This document shows, in pieces, positions 35,297 through 45,599 of a DNA stretch of 64,000 nucleotides. Each line of letters opens with the position of its first letter. Position 1 is the stretch's first letter. The position numbers were made by a program, and so were the translations under genes. The DNA comes from Symsagittifera roscoffensis (lineage: Eukaryota > Xenacoelomorpha > Acoela > Convolutidae). The DNA lies in assembly GCF_963678635.1 (NCBI RefSeq), contig NC_087064.1:41261165-41325164 (forward strand), given 5' to 3'. The notes beneath the pieces were generated by a model, which saw only the letters and a program-made list of their open reading frames with translations, was not told where the DNA came from and did no database searches.

Positions 35297-35461
35297 AGGC
35301 GACAATTCGTTGCAGGCGAAAATTAGTATTAATCGACGAGTCGTAACAGGTGACATTTCGTAACAGTAGATTAAGCGGGCAACGCTAACTCACAAGCAGG
35401 ATGTAAGCGCAGCGGAGCAAGCGTATTCTTCTTGCCAATGCCTTGTTGCGAATTGTCGCCT
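35297..35461. repeat. Inverted-repeat element with 13-bp ends
   Basis: AGGCGACAATTCG at the left end is exactly inverted (CGAATTGTCGCCT) at the right end. Inside, a related motif, GTAACAGGTGACATTTCGTA, occurs near 35345. Probably a small non-autonomous element. No target duplication is evident. Confidence 0.5.
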
Positions 35462-35901
35462 GTAACAAATTATCGCCCTAATGAGGAGACACACGTTCAG
35501 CCCCCAAAAAAAATCAAATCCTCATAACATTTAGTTTACCTTATTTCGCTTATCAAACCACTCATAATGAGGCCGCTACAACGCTATAATATAAGGCGAA
35601 ACCTTCGTAGCCGAAAAAGAAAAAAAACGGATACTGAAATCGGAGTTGATATATTTAACCAACATAAAAACAAATTTCCAAGAGAACGCGCATTTAAAAT
35701 ACATTAAAAGCTCAAAGTTTGTCTGTTACTTGTCGATAATTCCTATTTGGAGATGACCCCTAGTTTGATTCATGCTGTGGGATCTTGTTAACTATCCCTT
35801 CTCCCCATTTTGGACCTTGTTAACTATTAATTATGTTAATTCACAAGAGAATTAATTATTAAGTAATTCACAGGAGAAAAGTCTAATACCCGGCTGCAAC
35901 A

Positions 35902-35920
35902 CCCTTGCTTATCGCAAGGG
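35902..35920. repeat. CCCTTGC hairpin, copy 2
   Basis: CCCTTGC, loop TTATC, GCAAGGG. Same stem core as 4372-4398, where the stem is longer. Confidence 0.5.
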
Positions 35921-36054
35921 CAATGGAACATATTTTCAATTCATTTAATTCACCGTTGTAAAAATTAGCCAGTCTAATGGAGTTAGTGAGAACTACATCT
36001 TTTCAAAGTGTCTATGTTCATATTCATCAGTTAGATTCAAGAATGGTTAAGAAA

Positions 36055-36413
36055 CTACAGATTATCACAGATTGCGTTTGTATAGTCCGAGCAGGAGGAT
36101 TTCCCTCCCAAATCTCCCGTCAAATATTTCCCTTCCGTAATCGTTTTGAAGATTGCCTGTTCGATTTTCTGTGCTAGATCGTGCATCTGAAGATGACGCA
36201 GCATCATGATTCCACTAAGTAGAAGGGCTGTAGGATTAGCTTTGTCCTGTCCAGCAATGTCGGGTGCGGTTCCGTGCACTGCTTCGAAGATCGCCACTCC
36301 ATCTGCTCCGATGTTTCCAGATGGAGTGAGTCCTAGTCCCCCTATGAGGCCGGCACACAGGTCACTCAAGATGTCACCGTAGAGATTGGGAAGCACCAGA
36401 ACATCGAATTGTT
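36055..36413 (-). CDS. IDH3A: IDH3A, exon 3 (C-terminal)
   Basis: Third coding exon of the NAD-dependent isocitrate dehydrogenase alpha subunit. The acceptor on the minus strand is ACGCTTTTAG|AA. It completes the split codon and encodes [18 protein letters not shown] and then [35 protein letters not shown] and the end [17 protein letters not shown] with stop at 36055. NLYGDI.SDL and HGTAPDI.G are diagnostic for the IDH/IPMDH fold's coenzyme site. The length to the stop fits the family. Confidence 0.95.
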
Positions 36414-36543
36414 CTAAAAGCGTACATAGTGAAAGCACAAATCAATCCAGGTTTCGTAATACGGACACTTTGCAATTATGAAAAAGTGCACGTTATCTTG
36501 AAGCCTTAAGGTTCCATAATTGCAGCAACTAATGTGTTCTTAC

Positions 36544-36775
36544 TTGGGTCTTGTACCATTGCCATGCATAGCGTGTCCAGATACATCTCTGTGAATTCTA
36601 TCTCTGGGTATTTCTCACTCATCCTCCTGCAACAGTCCAGAAACAGGCCATCCGACATGCGCATGATGTTGCTCTTGTGCACTGCTGTGACCTTGCGTCT
36701 TCCTTGCGCTTTGGCGAAGTCGAATGCGAACTTGGACACTTTTGTCGATGCATTCTCAGTTATCACCTTGATGCT
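36544..36775 (-). CDS. IDH3A: IDH3A, exon 2
   Basis: Acceptor TTTTGCTGCAG|AGC, donor GACCCAA|GTAAG. It encodes [18 protein letters not shown], then [19 protein letters not shown] and [19 protein letters not shown]+M+..DGLF and the Y.D.....+V..P segment carry the catalytic Lys/Tyr/Asp region of the decarboxylating dehydrogenases. Phase 0 at the start, phase 1 at the end, matching exon 3 across a 130-bp intron. Confidence 0.95.
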
Positions 36776-37568
36776 CTGCAGCAAAAGACACCACAATACA
36801 ATGAGTTTTTTCGTATATATCACTTTGCTGAGCTTCAAAAACATAGACAACAGAAAATTGGAACAAGCGAAGCTGGGCTTTGCAAACACTAGCGAGAACA
36901 CGACAAAAAGCAGACCTAGAGTTCTAAAAATTGCAGTAAGAAAAAGTAAAAATAAGCCTCGAATTAGTAAAAATTCGGTGACGTCTCGTACTCAAACCTA
37001 CTGCGACATAAAAACGCACTAACGACTCACTAAGTCCATCAACACTAGCCACAAATAAAGCCGAGAACAGATGCTATGAAACTTCCAATGCTACAGATCG
37101 TGATTATCGCAAAAAGGCACACAAGTGAAAACTTTTAATGGCGAGTTAGGTTAGAAAAAAAGAAGATTCGTACTAAAACACTTGCTGCTCACTGGCGTAA
37201 AAATGTAAATAAACTCGAGAACAAAAAAAATGAATTTTTTCGAAAAAAAAACAACATTGGAGTTTCAGAGAATAAAATGTATATCACCTTAGATTTCTTC
37301 AATTTCCAGAACCTTCTATTAGACTTATTGTTGAAAAAATAACCCAGTTTAAGAAAACTGGATTAATCGGCGAATTTATATTCCGCTGGAAAATTTAAAT
37401 CCAGTTTCGAATCAGTAAGTCGATCACACTTTTTCGAGCTATTTGCATTTTCGTAAATTAATAGGAGCGTAATTTGCTTTCCGTTAAAAATTTCAAACAA
37501 ATTTATTGAGGCATCTCAGCTCAAGTTGCATCAGCTGAATTGAAACTAGCTAAGCCGTTGATGATCAC
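36776..37568 (-). other. IDH3A intron 1
   Basis: A 793-bp intron. Near 36862-36915 is a diverged copy of the GCGAAGC-hairpin repeat (CAAGCGAAGCTGGGCTTTGC). Otherwise nothing recognised. Confidence 0.6.
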
Positions 37569-38048
37569 CTGAACCACTCCCGGCACGATCTCGTGTTCAA
37601 TTCCAGAGTACTCTCCCTCTGTGTTCTCCCTTATAGTCACTATGTCCACATCATCATAGGCTGTCTTGTATCCCACAACAGACTTGCATGGCCTCACATT
37701 TGCATACAGTGAGAACGCCTTTCTCAAAGCCAGATTCAATGACTGGTGACCTTTGCCTATAGGAGTTGCCAGAGGTCCCTTCAGCCCTATTTTTGTTCGC
37801 TTCATGGGCTCTAGTGACTCAGGGGGTATTATAAATTTGCCACTAGGAGACTTCACGGGTGTGACGTCTACCGGTTCCCACACGATTGGAACATCCGCTA
37901 CCGAGAAGATTTTCTGGACTGATGATGAGATTTCGGGGCCGATCCCGTCACCCGGGAACAGAGTGACTCTGACCTTTTCAGCCGCACTCGAGGACATACA
38001 TCTAGAGCTTGGTTTGGCCAGACGGTGTGCGTAGCGAGTGGTCCACAT
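37569..38048 (-). CDS. IDH3A: IDH3A, NAD-isocitrate dehydrogenase alpha, exon 1
   Basis: IDH3A is the catalytic subunit of the mitochondrial NAD-dependent isocitrate dehydrogenase, which oxidatively decarboxylates isocitrate to 2-oxoglutarate in the TCA cycle. The ATG at 38046-38048 starts [20 protein letters not shown], an Arg/Ser-rich, acid-free leader typical of a mitochondrial transit peptide. The fold then begins with [35 protein letters not shown] and [18 protein letters not shown] are the substrate-binding Ser/Arg motifs. The donor is GTTCAG|GTGATC. The three exons give 356 aa, close to the usual 360-370. Minus-strand TTTTTTCAG just upstream of the ATG (about 38063-38071) suggests a further 5'UTR intron. 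Its 3' end faces RSPH14. Confidence 0.96.
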
Positions 38049-39075
38049 ATTTACAGATTTATCTGAAAAAACTCCATCTTAGTTTATTAAGCAAAAACAA
38101 ACATTCTTTTATTTTCAAATCTTTATAGACAATTTAATCTGGAACTTATTGCATTTACTCTCTCAAGATATTAAATATATTATTTGCTAAATATACACAA
38201 TTTACAAAAAGATGATAACAAACAGGAGCACTAACACTACAAAAATAGGCAACAGACAATTGGAAAACCGAAATAAGGAAACCGAAATAAGTGCCTAAAA
38301 TTAAATCATTAAATTAATAAAATTAACCCACAACTGAATCTTGTAGATAAGCAACAGCTATATATTGCATCGAGAAAATTTGTGAACAAATCGAGACGCT
38401 GTGTTAAGATGTGAACAAACTTCGAGTTGCAACGCATCTGGTAAAAAAAAACAAAGGTGAAAAAAATTGAACAAAACACATTTGAAAAATTTTCACGATA
38501 ACACGCATTTTTTTTCTTTCTAATTTGTTTTGGTTGATTATTCAGGGAAAAATTTTGCACTAGTATTTCAAATATTGCACTAGTGTTTCAAATGTTGCAC
38601 TAGTTATTCAAATATGGCGCGGAAACATTCTGAAGACACGTGTTTTATCAAATAAGATAAATTCTACTCCTTAAAATAAAATCCACTTTGCTAATTTAGA
38701 AGTCGTTCATGCTTTTTCTCGCTATTTCTGCTTCGTAATCGGAAAGCGTTTTTTGCCTTCTTTTTCGCAAATGAATTTTTCAGAAACTTAAATAGAAATC
38801 AAAAGTCAAACCGCGAAAGATCAAACTTGGTGTGAAATCGACACGACCGGTAAAGTAACTTCACTGTGTTCATTGGCACTTAAACATCCAATTAATATTG
38901 GCAGATAAAAATAATCAGTTGTTCAAATGTAAAGCTCAGAAAAATCTTTTATAATTATGATATGGATAGAAGCAGATATTTCCAGCACATTTAGAATTCG
39001 CTAAACTAAGCATCGTTATTTCATGCATACATGTGTGGTTTCACATCTGATAATGACACTTCTTGTACAGATCGA
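38049..39075. other. Intergenic, upstream of IDH3A and downstream of the GRX-DEP-DUF547 gene
   Basis: The likely promoter and 5' UTR of IDH3A (minus strand) and the 3' UTR of the next gene lie here. Near 38558-38612 a short tandem, TTGCACTAGT.TTTCAAAT, repeats three times. No coding sequence. Confidence 0.5.
38558..38612. repeat. Three-unit tandem, TTGCACTAGT core
   Basis: TTGCACTAGTATTTCAAATA, then TTGCACTAGTGTTTCAAATG, then TTGCACTAGTTATTCAAATA: three 20-bp units with few changes, upstream of IDH3A. Confidence 0.75.
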
Positions 39076-39342
39076 TTAATCTTTTTTTCCATTGTGTCCC
39101 CAGTCGTACTTCGAGTATCTCAATTTGACCTTTTTATCTGCCAGTAGCTTCTCCAAACCAGTCTTCTTGTTCTCATCTCGAACATACTTTAACAGGAACT
39201 CACACACTTCCAAGTCACTGTTTCCGAAATCGCTTCTGTACCACTTGAATATTTCACTCAAAGTCACAGTACCATTTTTCTCATCCACTGAACAGTTCTC
39301 CTCTGACTCCAAGAACGACACAGTTGCTGTAGTCAACTGCTC
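39076..39342 (-). CDS. Glutaredoxin-DEP-DUF547 protein, exon 5 (C-terminal)
   Basis: The acceptor TAAATTACAG|GAG continues the DUF547 frame in phase 0. It encodes EQLTTATVSFLESEENCSVD, then LSEIFKWYRSDFG and KVKLRYSKYDWGHNGKKD with stop at 39076. L..IFKWY..DFG and the Y-DW.LN-like end are the conserved C-terminal part of DUF547. Confidence 0.9.
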   Translation of the reverse strand, partial: EQLTTATVSFLESEENCSVDEKNGTVTLSEIFKWYRSDFGNSDLEVCEFLLKYVRDENKKTGLEKLLADKKVKLRYSKYDWGHNGKKD

Positions 39343-39554
39343 CTGTAATTTATAAAACGCAATTGAAGAATTAAAGCGAAGACACGAAAAGTAATTCAAA
39401 ATAAGTCAGGAAATACATTGGAAAACATTTTTACAAATAAATGTTAGTACGCGCGTTTAAAAACCCAGGTCTAACTATGGGTTATCACTTCCGACTTGAC
39501 TTAGAGACAATTTTTCAACGAACTATTGATGTGATATATTTTATAATTTTATAC

Positions 39555-40176
39555 CTGTAAACCTTTTGGAGAAAATGTTTTGATCGGGGGACAACTTTTA
39601 GCTCCACAATTCAATGCAAAATGAATCAGCGGTTCCGCTTTTTCCAAGGCTAACTCTTTCCGTGGATCTCCATTTTGAAACGGCACCCTCAGCATCCCCA
39701 CGCCTTTTTTGTTTCCTCTTAGAATCCCGTTTTCGATATCTTGCAAAGAATAGAGCTCTCCAGCTATTATATAATAGGAACAGTTGAAGAATTTATAGCG
39801 CGCCCACAGATTCGTAGCCGCCCCTTTCTTTATAGTAGCATGGATGACCATGGCATTGTATATATTAATGAAAAAGGCCACTTTATCGTTCCGAGTAATG
39901 TTAGCAACATCAACACGTTGTAACTCTGCAGACAGTTTCTCATAGACCTCAAACTCTTTGCTTTTTGCCATTCCCCTGTAGCCGACAGCAGTCCCATCTG
40001 GTGAAATAAATAATGCATATAGTTTCAGAATGAGCTTACGCAGCTCCTCGCCGACTTCAGTCGCGGATCCGACAGCGCACTCATAAGTCGAGGCGTTAAG
40101 TGCCTGGCTGAATGTGTCTTCTAAGAGCGTATACACTGTTGAGTCATTTTTAAACTGCTGTTGCTTTATGTTGTGA
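39555..40176 (-). CDS. Glutaredoxin-DEP-DUF547 protein, exon 4
   Basis: Acceptor TTCTATTTTAG|T, donor TTACAG|GTATAA. It begins with the end of the DEP domain (SHNIKQQQFKNDSTVYTLLE) and then holds most of DUF547, with VAFFINIYNAMVIHATIKKG, SLQDIENGILRGNKKG and IHFALNCGAKSCPPIK. These are the family's conserved N.YN, IE.GILR and ALNCGA..CP blocks. DUF547 is of unknown activity; related sequences resemble papain-like folds. Confidence 0.93.
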
Positions 40177-40277
40177 CTAAAATAGAACAACAGCTCAGTA
40201 CGTTCACCAAATACTTAAAAATCTTTTCTCATCGATTCGAAAATTCGACTGAAGTAAACGCGAATTGGACGCTTTAC

Positions 40278-40373
40278 CTAAAATTCTGGTCCAGAAGTGC
40301 TTGTCCTATTTCCCGAGCTTTTGCTTCGTCTACTTCTTTTGTCTCCTTCATCCATTTCACAAAATCCTTGCCA
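40278..40373 (-). CDS. Glutaredoxin-DEP-DUF547 protein, exon 3 (DEP core)
   Basis: A short exon found from its translation: acceptor TTTATTTAAG|T, donor AATTTTAG|GTAAAG. It encodes GKDFVKWMKETKEVDEAKAR and then EIGQALLDQNF, the central helices of a DEP domain (G.DFV.W+......A...G..LL). Phases (2 at both ends) agree exactly with exons 2 and 4. Confidence 0.88.
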   Translation of the reverse strand, partial: WQGFCEMDEGDKRSRRSKSSGNRTSTSGPEF

Positions 40374-40734
40374 CTTAAATAAAACGCAGCAATGTTTCCT
40401 TTCAACTCGCAAGTAACGTTAAACAAATTACCATTTATTCACCTCTGATAAGGTAGTATGGAAATACTTCAGCAAGGTAATCGTTATGAAATATTCAGTC
40501 GTTTTTTACACTTTTAAACAAACTAAATTACACACTTAAAAATGTTAAAAACATACGATCTCATAATTCTCTTCAAATAACAGTTTACCTTCCAACCCAA
40601 ACCCATAAGAACTGCTCTCCCAATCTTTACATCAGCTCCTGCGGAAAAAATCGACCGCTCATCGTGGCTCACTTCGAACTGAATTTCAGAATTTAATAGA
40701 TTGATTGATACCTGATACACAACTGGGAACTCAC

Positions 40735-40972
40735 GTGAAGCCTTGTTTCGCCTTTGTGAAGAGACCCATAGACTTGCTGCTGATCACGCCCTCCGACTTC
40801 AGCTGACCAATCAGCAGCGCATACTCATCTGCCTCGCATTTCAGCAGCATACCCGCTGCTTCTTCGTTTTTGGCCAGAGACGCATCTGGCGGTTGGGGAT
40901 TGTCTTTTGTTGGTTCCGTTTCCTCTATATAAGTAACTAACTTGTCCCATTCTTCTTTATTGTTGATCAGCT
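40735..40972 (-). CDS. Glutaredoxin-DEP-DUF547 protein, exon 2
   Basis: Acceptor AATTTGTTTAG|AG, donor GGCTTCAC|GTGAGT. It starts with the glutaredoxin C-terminal helix (LINNKEEWDKLVTYIEE), then a Pro/Asp-rich linker, then the beginning of the DEP domain (MLLKCEADEYALLIGQLKSE ... MGLFTKAKQGF). An ATG at 41039 would also open this frame, but the glutaredoxin junction across the intron makes the spliced reading better. Confidence 0.88.
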
Positions 40973-41677
40973 CTAAACAAATTCTTTTAGGCGCCATTTG
41001 AGATTTCAAAACAACTATCCATAACTTTTGTTCAGTCACTGATGATCAAGCTTCAATCGACTTCATTTAGAACTACTAGAACTACCATTGAGGCACGGAC
41101 GAAATTATGCAACAGTAAGGCCAAACCAGATTATGTATGCAAATTGTATTTGCATACCTAATATTCACAAGAAAACCTTTTATTCTTCGTGTTCCGATTT
41201 CCAAAGATACTTACCGAATTTTTTTCTCGGTTTGGTTCATATTCCGTTTTCTTCATACCAATTCCGACTTCTTAACTAATAGTCTTTGAATGAATTTTTC
41301 TAAAGCTTTACTGATCTGAAAATATTGATGCCCTGAGCTCAAAATCAAGAAGTTAATTTACCTGCGATTGTTTTTCGTAAATTTATGAGGGTTTGAAAAT
41401 TGCTAATTTAAGATAACTAGCTAAAGACTCGCACCTACGGTGCTTCAAATAGATCGTTGAGCTAAAAAGAATCCTAAAACATACAAAAACAGCGATCATC
41501 CATCAGGGGGTTTCTATGTCATTACTTGAACGAGTTATAAAATCAACTTTTAGGTTATTTTTGACCTAATGATCCATATCTCCAAAACTACTGAATTTCA
41601 TCAGATATGAGAGTTTTTACGCAAAAAAGAGCCCTAAAAAGCCAACAGTATTTAACTGCACTTTTCATATTTTTAAA

Positions 41678-41715
41678 CAGACGCGAAGCAGAGCTTCGCA
41701 TCACTTTCGATATAA
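41678..41715. repeat. GCGAAGC-hairpin dispersed repeat, copy 4
   Basis: CAGACGCGAAGCAGAGCTTC followed by GCATCACTTTCGATATA. The stem is intact. Confidence 0.6.
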
Positions 41716-42441
41716 CAAAAATAAAAAAACTTAAGAAGTCGGAAAAATTCAAAATAAGTCTACCAAAATTGAAATTTTCGTAAGTCTGAGTAGAAAATCA
41801 ATGCAAAAAGATGCCAGATAATTTAATCATAAATTAGTAACAGAACAAAAATTACGAAATGGAAACAAAGCCGACAATTTTTGAGCAGAGAACCAAAAAA
41901 AATCATCTCATCTAACAATCATCTCATCTAACAAATGTAAAAATTTTCAAGACCCCTTGACACTACATTGAACGAAAATTGCACTTGCAACTTCAGGGAA
42001 TGCTTACAAAACCAGGAAAATCCGCAATAAGGCAACTAAGCCGACAAGTTAAGCTCCAAAAAAAAGATTTTGTTTTAAAAAACTCTAAAACTTTCTAGTC
42101 CCCCCCTGACACTACATTGAACAACAATTGCACTAGCAACTTCAATGAAAACATCTTACAGAACAAAAAAAAATCAATTATAAGAAAACTAAACCCACAA
42201 TCTTTGAGCAGACACTAGTTGAGCCGGAAAAAAATGAATTAAAAAACAAAACTTAAATACTTTCAAGACACCCTGAAACATTGAAGAACAATTGCACTTG
42301 TATCTACAACAAAAGTTGCTTGCAGCACAAATAAAATCGGTGATGTGGCAATTAAGCCTACAAAATGTGAGCAGAAAAACAGAAGTCCGACAATTCATTT
42401 TTTACCAAACAACGTCAATTGCATACATCCTGAAAAAATGA

Positions 42442-42505
42442 GGTCCGGATGGGACTCGAGCCCCTGACCTTAGGGTGCCAAGGCAACGGGGTCACCTCTC
42501 GGCCA
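42442..42505 (-). ncRNA. tRNA-like/SINE-head sequence
   Basis: On the minus strand TGGCCGAGAGGTGAC resembles a pol III A box. About 40 bases later GGCTCGAGTCC is one change from the B box GGTTCGANTCC. The 5' acceptor strand is replaced by a T run, so no cloverleaf closes and this is not a functional tRNA. It is likely a tRNA-derived SINE head or a tRNA pseudogene. Confidence 0.45.
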
Positions 42506-42779
42506 AAAAAAAACGAACTTGAAAGTTTTAAAGCTGTAACAAGACAGCAATTAAGGTTCAATTGCTAACAGTTCAAATTGCTAACATCAAACAAATTTTC
42601 AACGAAAAAAAAACAAGATAAGTGAAAAAAAGTTGAAAAAAAAACTAAAATTATCAAATCTTGAAAACTACAAATGAGATGTTTAAAAAGAAAAACTCGC
42701 AAACTATAGGAGTAGTTAGAGAAATTCAACTTTTTGAAAATTTTTTTAAACCTAAAATTTTTGAAAAATAAAGGAAAAA

Positions 42780-43450
42780 ACAATAAAAAAACCCAAATCT
42801 CGGTAGCCGAAAAAATTTGAGCAGTACTATAAGGAGGCCAGATTTGCACACACAGGCGAACCTTGACATCAACCCTCTATAGGGTTGAGAATATCAAGTT
42901 TTTTTCAATCTTTTTCATCTAAGTTTTGAAAAACTGAAAAAATCTTTAAAAAGCCATATTTCAGAGAGTAAAATGATTTTGACCAGTTAAATTTGAGAAC
43001 GGATGTGACCCTGACTGTGTATATAACCCCAAATTTTACCCTTACAAAACTCTGCCACAAGGTTAACGATTTCAAAACTTTTTAGAGAAAAAGTTTTTTT
43101 GAAACTAGTTTAACACGGAAAAACATGGAAAACGCCATATCTTGGTAACCAAAAAGATTTGAGCAGAGTATTTAGAGGCCAGACTTACAGACATTGCGTG
43201 GACGCTGACAGCACCCCACCTCAGATTGAAACTTTCAACCTTAAAAATGCTATATCTTGGAAATTAAAATTATTTGAGCGATCATATTTGAAGGCTTCAA
43301 ATGGGGTTGAGAAATTCAAACTTCAATATTTTTTTAAAATCTTTCTTTTTTAAAAACAACTTCAAAAAATCTTTAAAACGCCATATCTTGGAGACTTTAA
43401 GTATTTAAGCAGTCATATTTGAGCTTGCAGCATAGGAATGAGAATTTGAG
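42780..43450. repeat. Diverged tandem repeat with CCATATCTTGG units
   Basis: Units start AACGCCATATCTTGG (or close variants) and continue to ATTTGAGCAG...GAGGCC. They occur near 42795, 43133, 43248 and 43378, with spacing about 110-340 bp. Intronic and non-coding. Confidence 0.6.
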
Positions 43451-44313
43451 AATTCGTGAAATAAACAGTGAAACAAAAACCTCAAATTTGTGTTACGAAT
43501 ACAGGAAAATTAAGAGTTGCAGCATTCGCACTCCAACAGATTTGAAATTTTCGACTTGAGGAAGTAACATTTCAGCCCTTCAATGTATTTATCTTTTACC
43601 AACAGGTCAACATGAGGACTTCCTAAACCTTTGCCAAGTGAACTGCTCATAAAATAATGTATAGATACAGCTGGAAGAAAATCCCATATACACACCACAC
43701 TACACTTCCCTACCATGCTGACATTATAGCACGCCTTACCATAGGCTTAGAGTTTAGAAACAGGTAAAGCGAAAAAAGGTCTAAAGCATAGTTATATTCG
43801 ATATAGCTCATACGAGCAAAAATTCTTTCGTTAAACATGCAAAATAAATATGTTGAAAAAGCTTGGATATGTCAAGATATGGACCTCTAAAACATGTTAC
43901 AAGTGGAACACCAATTAAATAAGGTATAAATATAATACCTCGCAATATATTTCGTTCTATAAACGCGTTAGCGGTGAATTGATCCAGCTCAAAAAAAAAC
44001 ATTCCAAATTGGTCTGAAACGAGCGCTATTTGGCCTAATTGCTAAGATAAGTTAATAGATGCGAAACATTAATTTATAGTTGGCCTTGCCGTCATATATA
44101 AGCAAATGAAAGTAGCATTTAAAAATTTACCACCTAGGCTAATATTGCTCCGCCATTGATAGTGGGAGGAATACTTTCAAAAGAGGTCTTTTTTTCAAAT
44201 TTTCAACTTTTTCTAACCGAAAGCTACTTCAAACAGGCTAATCGAATAGGAACATTGTGGGCTTCTCCCTATAACTTCAAGTCCAGTAAGGCGATGAGTA
44301 TGATAATATTCAC

Positions 44314-44557
44314 CTTGCAGTTCCTGGTTGCCCCCAATGTACTTCTCATTGAAGAATATCTGAGGAACACTACTCTTGCCCCCACTGAGTCTAACAGCCT
44401 CCTGCTGCACCTCCGGTGAAAACATGTCCAAGCTGACGTCCACGTACTGTATTCCAGCCTGACGGAGGGAGTTCTTCGCTCGCACGCAGTGAGGACAGCC
44501 AATGATGGAATACACAAGCACTTGCCCCCTTTGCACTTTTCCATTCTCTGGCGGCAT
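44314..44557 (-). CDS. Glutaredoxin-DEP-DUF547 protein, exon 1 (glutaredoxin)
   Basis: The ATG at 44555-44557 opens MPPENGKVQRGQVLVYSIIG directly followed by the active-site CPHC (residues 21-24). It then reads VPQIFFNEKYIGGNQEL, the glutaredoxin cis-Pro (TVPQIF-type) and GG motifs that bind glutathione. The donor is CTGCAAG|GTGAAT, phase 1. Five exons give 488 aa with an order glutaredoxin, DEP, DUF547. This three-domain order is known in some invertebrates and unicellular eukaryotes, and its biological role is unclear. A dithiol CPHC site suggests redox or glutathionylation chemistry; the DEP domain suggests membrane or G-protein-linked targeting (family knowledge). Cytosolic, since no signal peptide is seen. 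Confidence 0.93.
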
Positions 44558-45419
44558 TGCTTATAGCTAAAAGTCTGAAAAGAAAATAATGAATCGAAAA
44601 CTTTTCAACTGAAGTTACTTTCAAGAAAAAGACAAAAACTCAAAAATGTTTTCAAAAAGAAAGATATACTTACAGAAAGAGTTTAATCTATCTCAAATAT
44701 TAGTGGCAATAACATACATGAGCCACTAATAAAATAGCAAACACGAGTGCACATCAGCCATTTTACCATTAATTAACATACCATTCATAAGATTGCTCAA
44801 ATAATCTGCCAGCAACAGAAAATGCACCGTTGCCGAATTTCGCATCACATGGGGTATAAAAAGAGGCAAAGTTCTTGCTTTATTTTCGAAGACCCCAAAC
44901 CGCAATTATCTCTTAAAAAAATACAAACAAATCTGAACCATATTATTTTGAAACAAAAAAATTCGTACGTTAGCCAGCTAAAAAGTCGGCTGAGCCCAAA
45001 ATAAATAAAAGATTTTCTTCCAGAAAAATTCTCGAGTACATTGAACATGAACACTGATGCTTTGTCGGAAATCTTTGATTTTTCTTTAACCTGTGGTATT
45101 TCTAACGACAAAAGTATACGACAAATCTACATGGCGCAACCGAATTCTTGCTCAAAGAGCTTCACAGAGAAACAATCAGACGAATTTGAAAACTGGCGAA
45201 AAACTTATACTGAGTTGCTTTTCCGAAAACCTTCGACATCTATATTTCATGCACGGTATTTTCAGACTGATATTCTTTAATATAAGCAAAAACAGTCAAG
45301 CAACCTAATCAATGCTTCAAAAAACTTTTTAGCTAAACAATCTCATTGTAAAACACATTTTTGGTTGATAACCTTTTTCTAAGAAACGATACATGCGCAA
45401 CAAGCTACATTTGCACTTC
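44558..45419. other. Upstream region of the glutaredoxin-DEP-DUF547 gene
   Basis: The expected promoter of the minus-strand gene. AT-rich. Short frames at 44822-45004 and 45041-45280 are not convincing. No known repeat is recognised. Confidence 0.45.
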
Positions 45420-45599
45420 AGTGATCAAAATAGCTCAAGACGTGGCAGGCAAAATGATATAAGTTTAGATGTGACATCTGTAGGTTTTTCGGTTATTTGA
45501 AAGGGTCCTTTTCGGATAGGTTGTAGTTTTGTCGAAATTCCTTTTTGGATGATACAATTTGGGATTAAAACAAATGTGCCTACTTTTAGGTTTGAAGCT

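Larger units (their letters stand above)
34809..36054. other. Intergenic between convergent RSPH14 and IDH3A
   Basis: Contains a GCGAAGC-hairpin copy (35031-35075), a small inverted-repeat element (35297-35461) and the second CCCTTGC hairpin (35902-35920). No gene. Both neighbours end here, so 3' UTRs are expected, but no clear single polyadenylation site could be chosen. Confidence 0.55.
40973..44313 (-). other. Intron 1 of the glutaredoxin-DEP-DUF547 gene, repeat-filled
   Basis: A 3.3-kb intron holding part of the ~500-bp family (41310-41400), a GCGAAGC-hairpin copy (41678-41715), repeats of the phrase GAACAACAATTGCACTAGCA (41970-42310), a tRNA-like sequence (42442-42505), a diverged tandem (42780-43450) and another piece of the ~500-bp family (43945-44160). 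No gene. Confidence 0.6.

Noticed and set aside
40523-40720. Minus-strand frame between exons 2 and 3 of the glutaredoxin-DEP-DUF547 gene, first taken as a DEP exon
   Set aside because: Its phase does not fit exon 2, and the true DEP core is at 40278-40373 with fitting phases and DEP residues.
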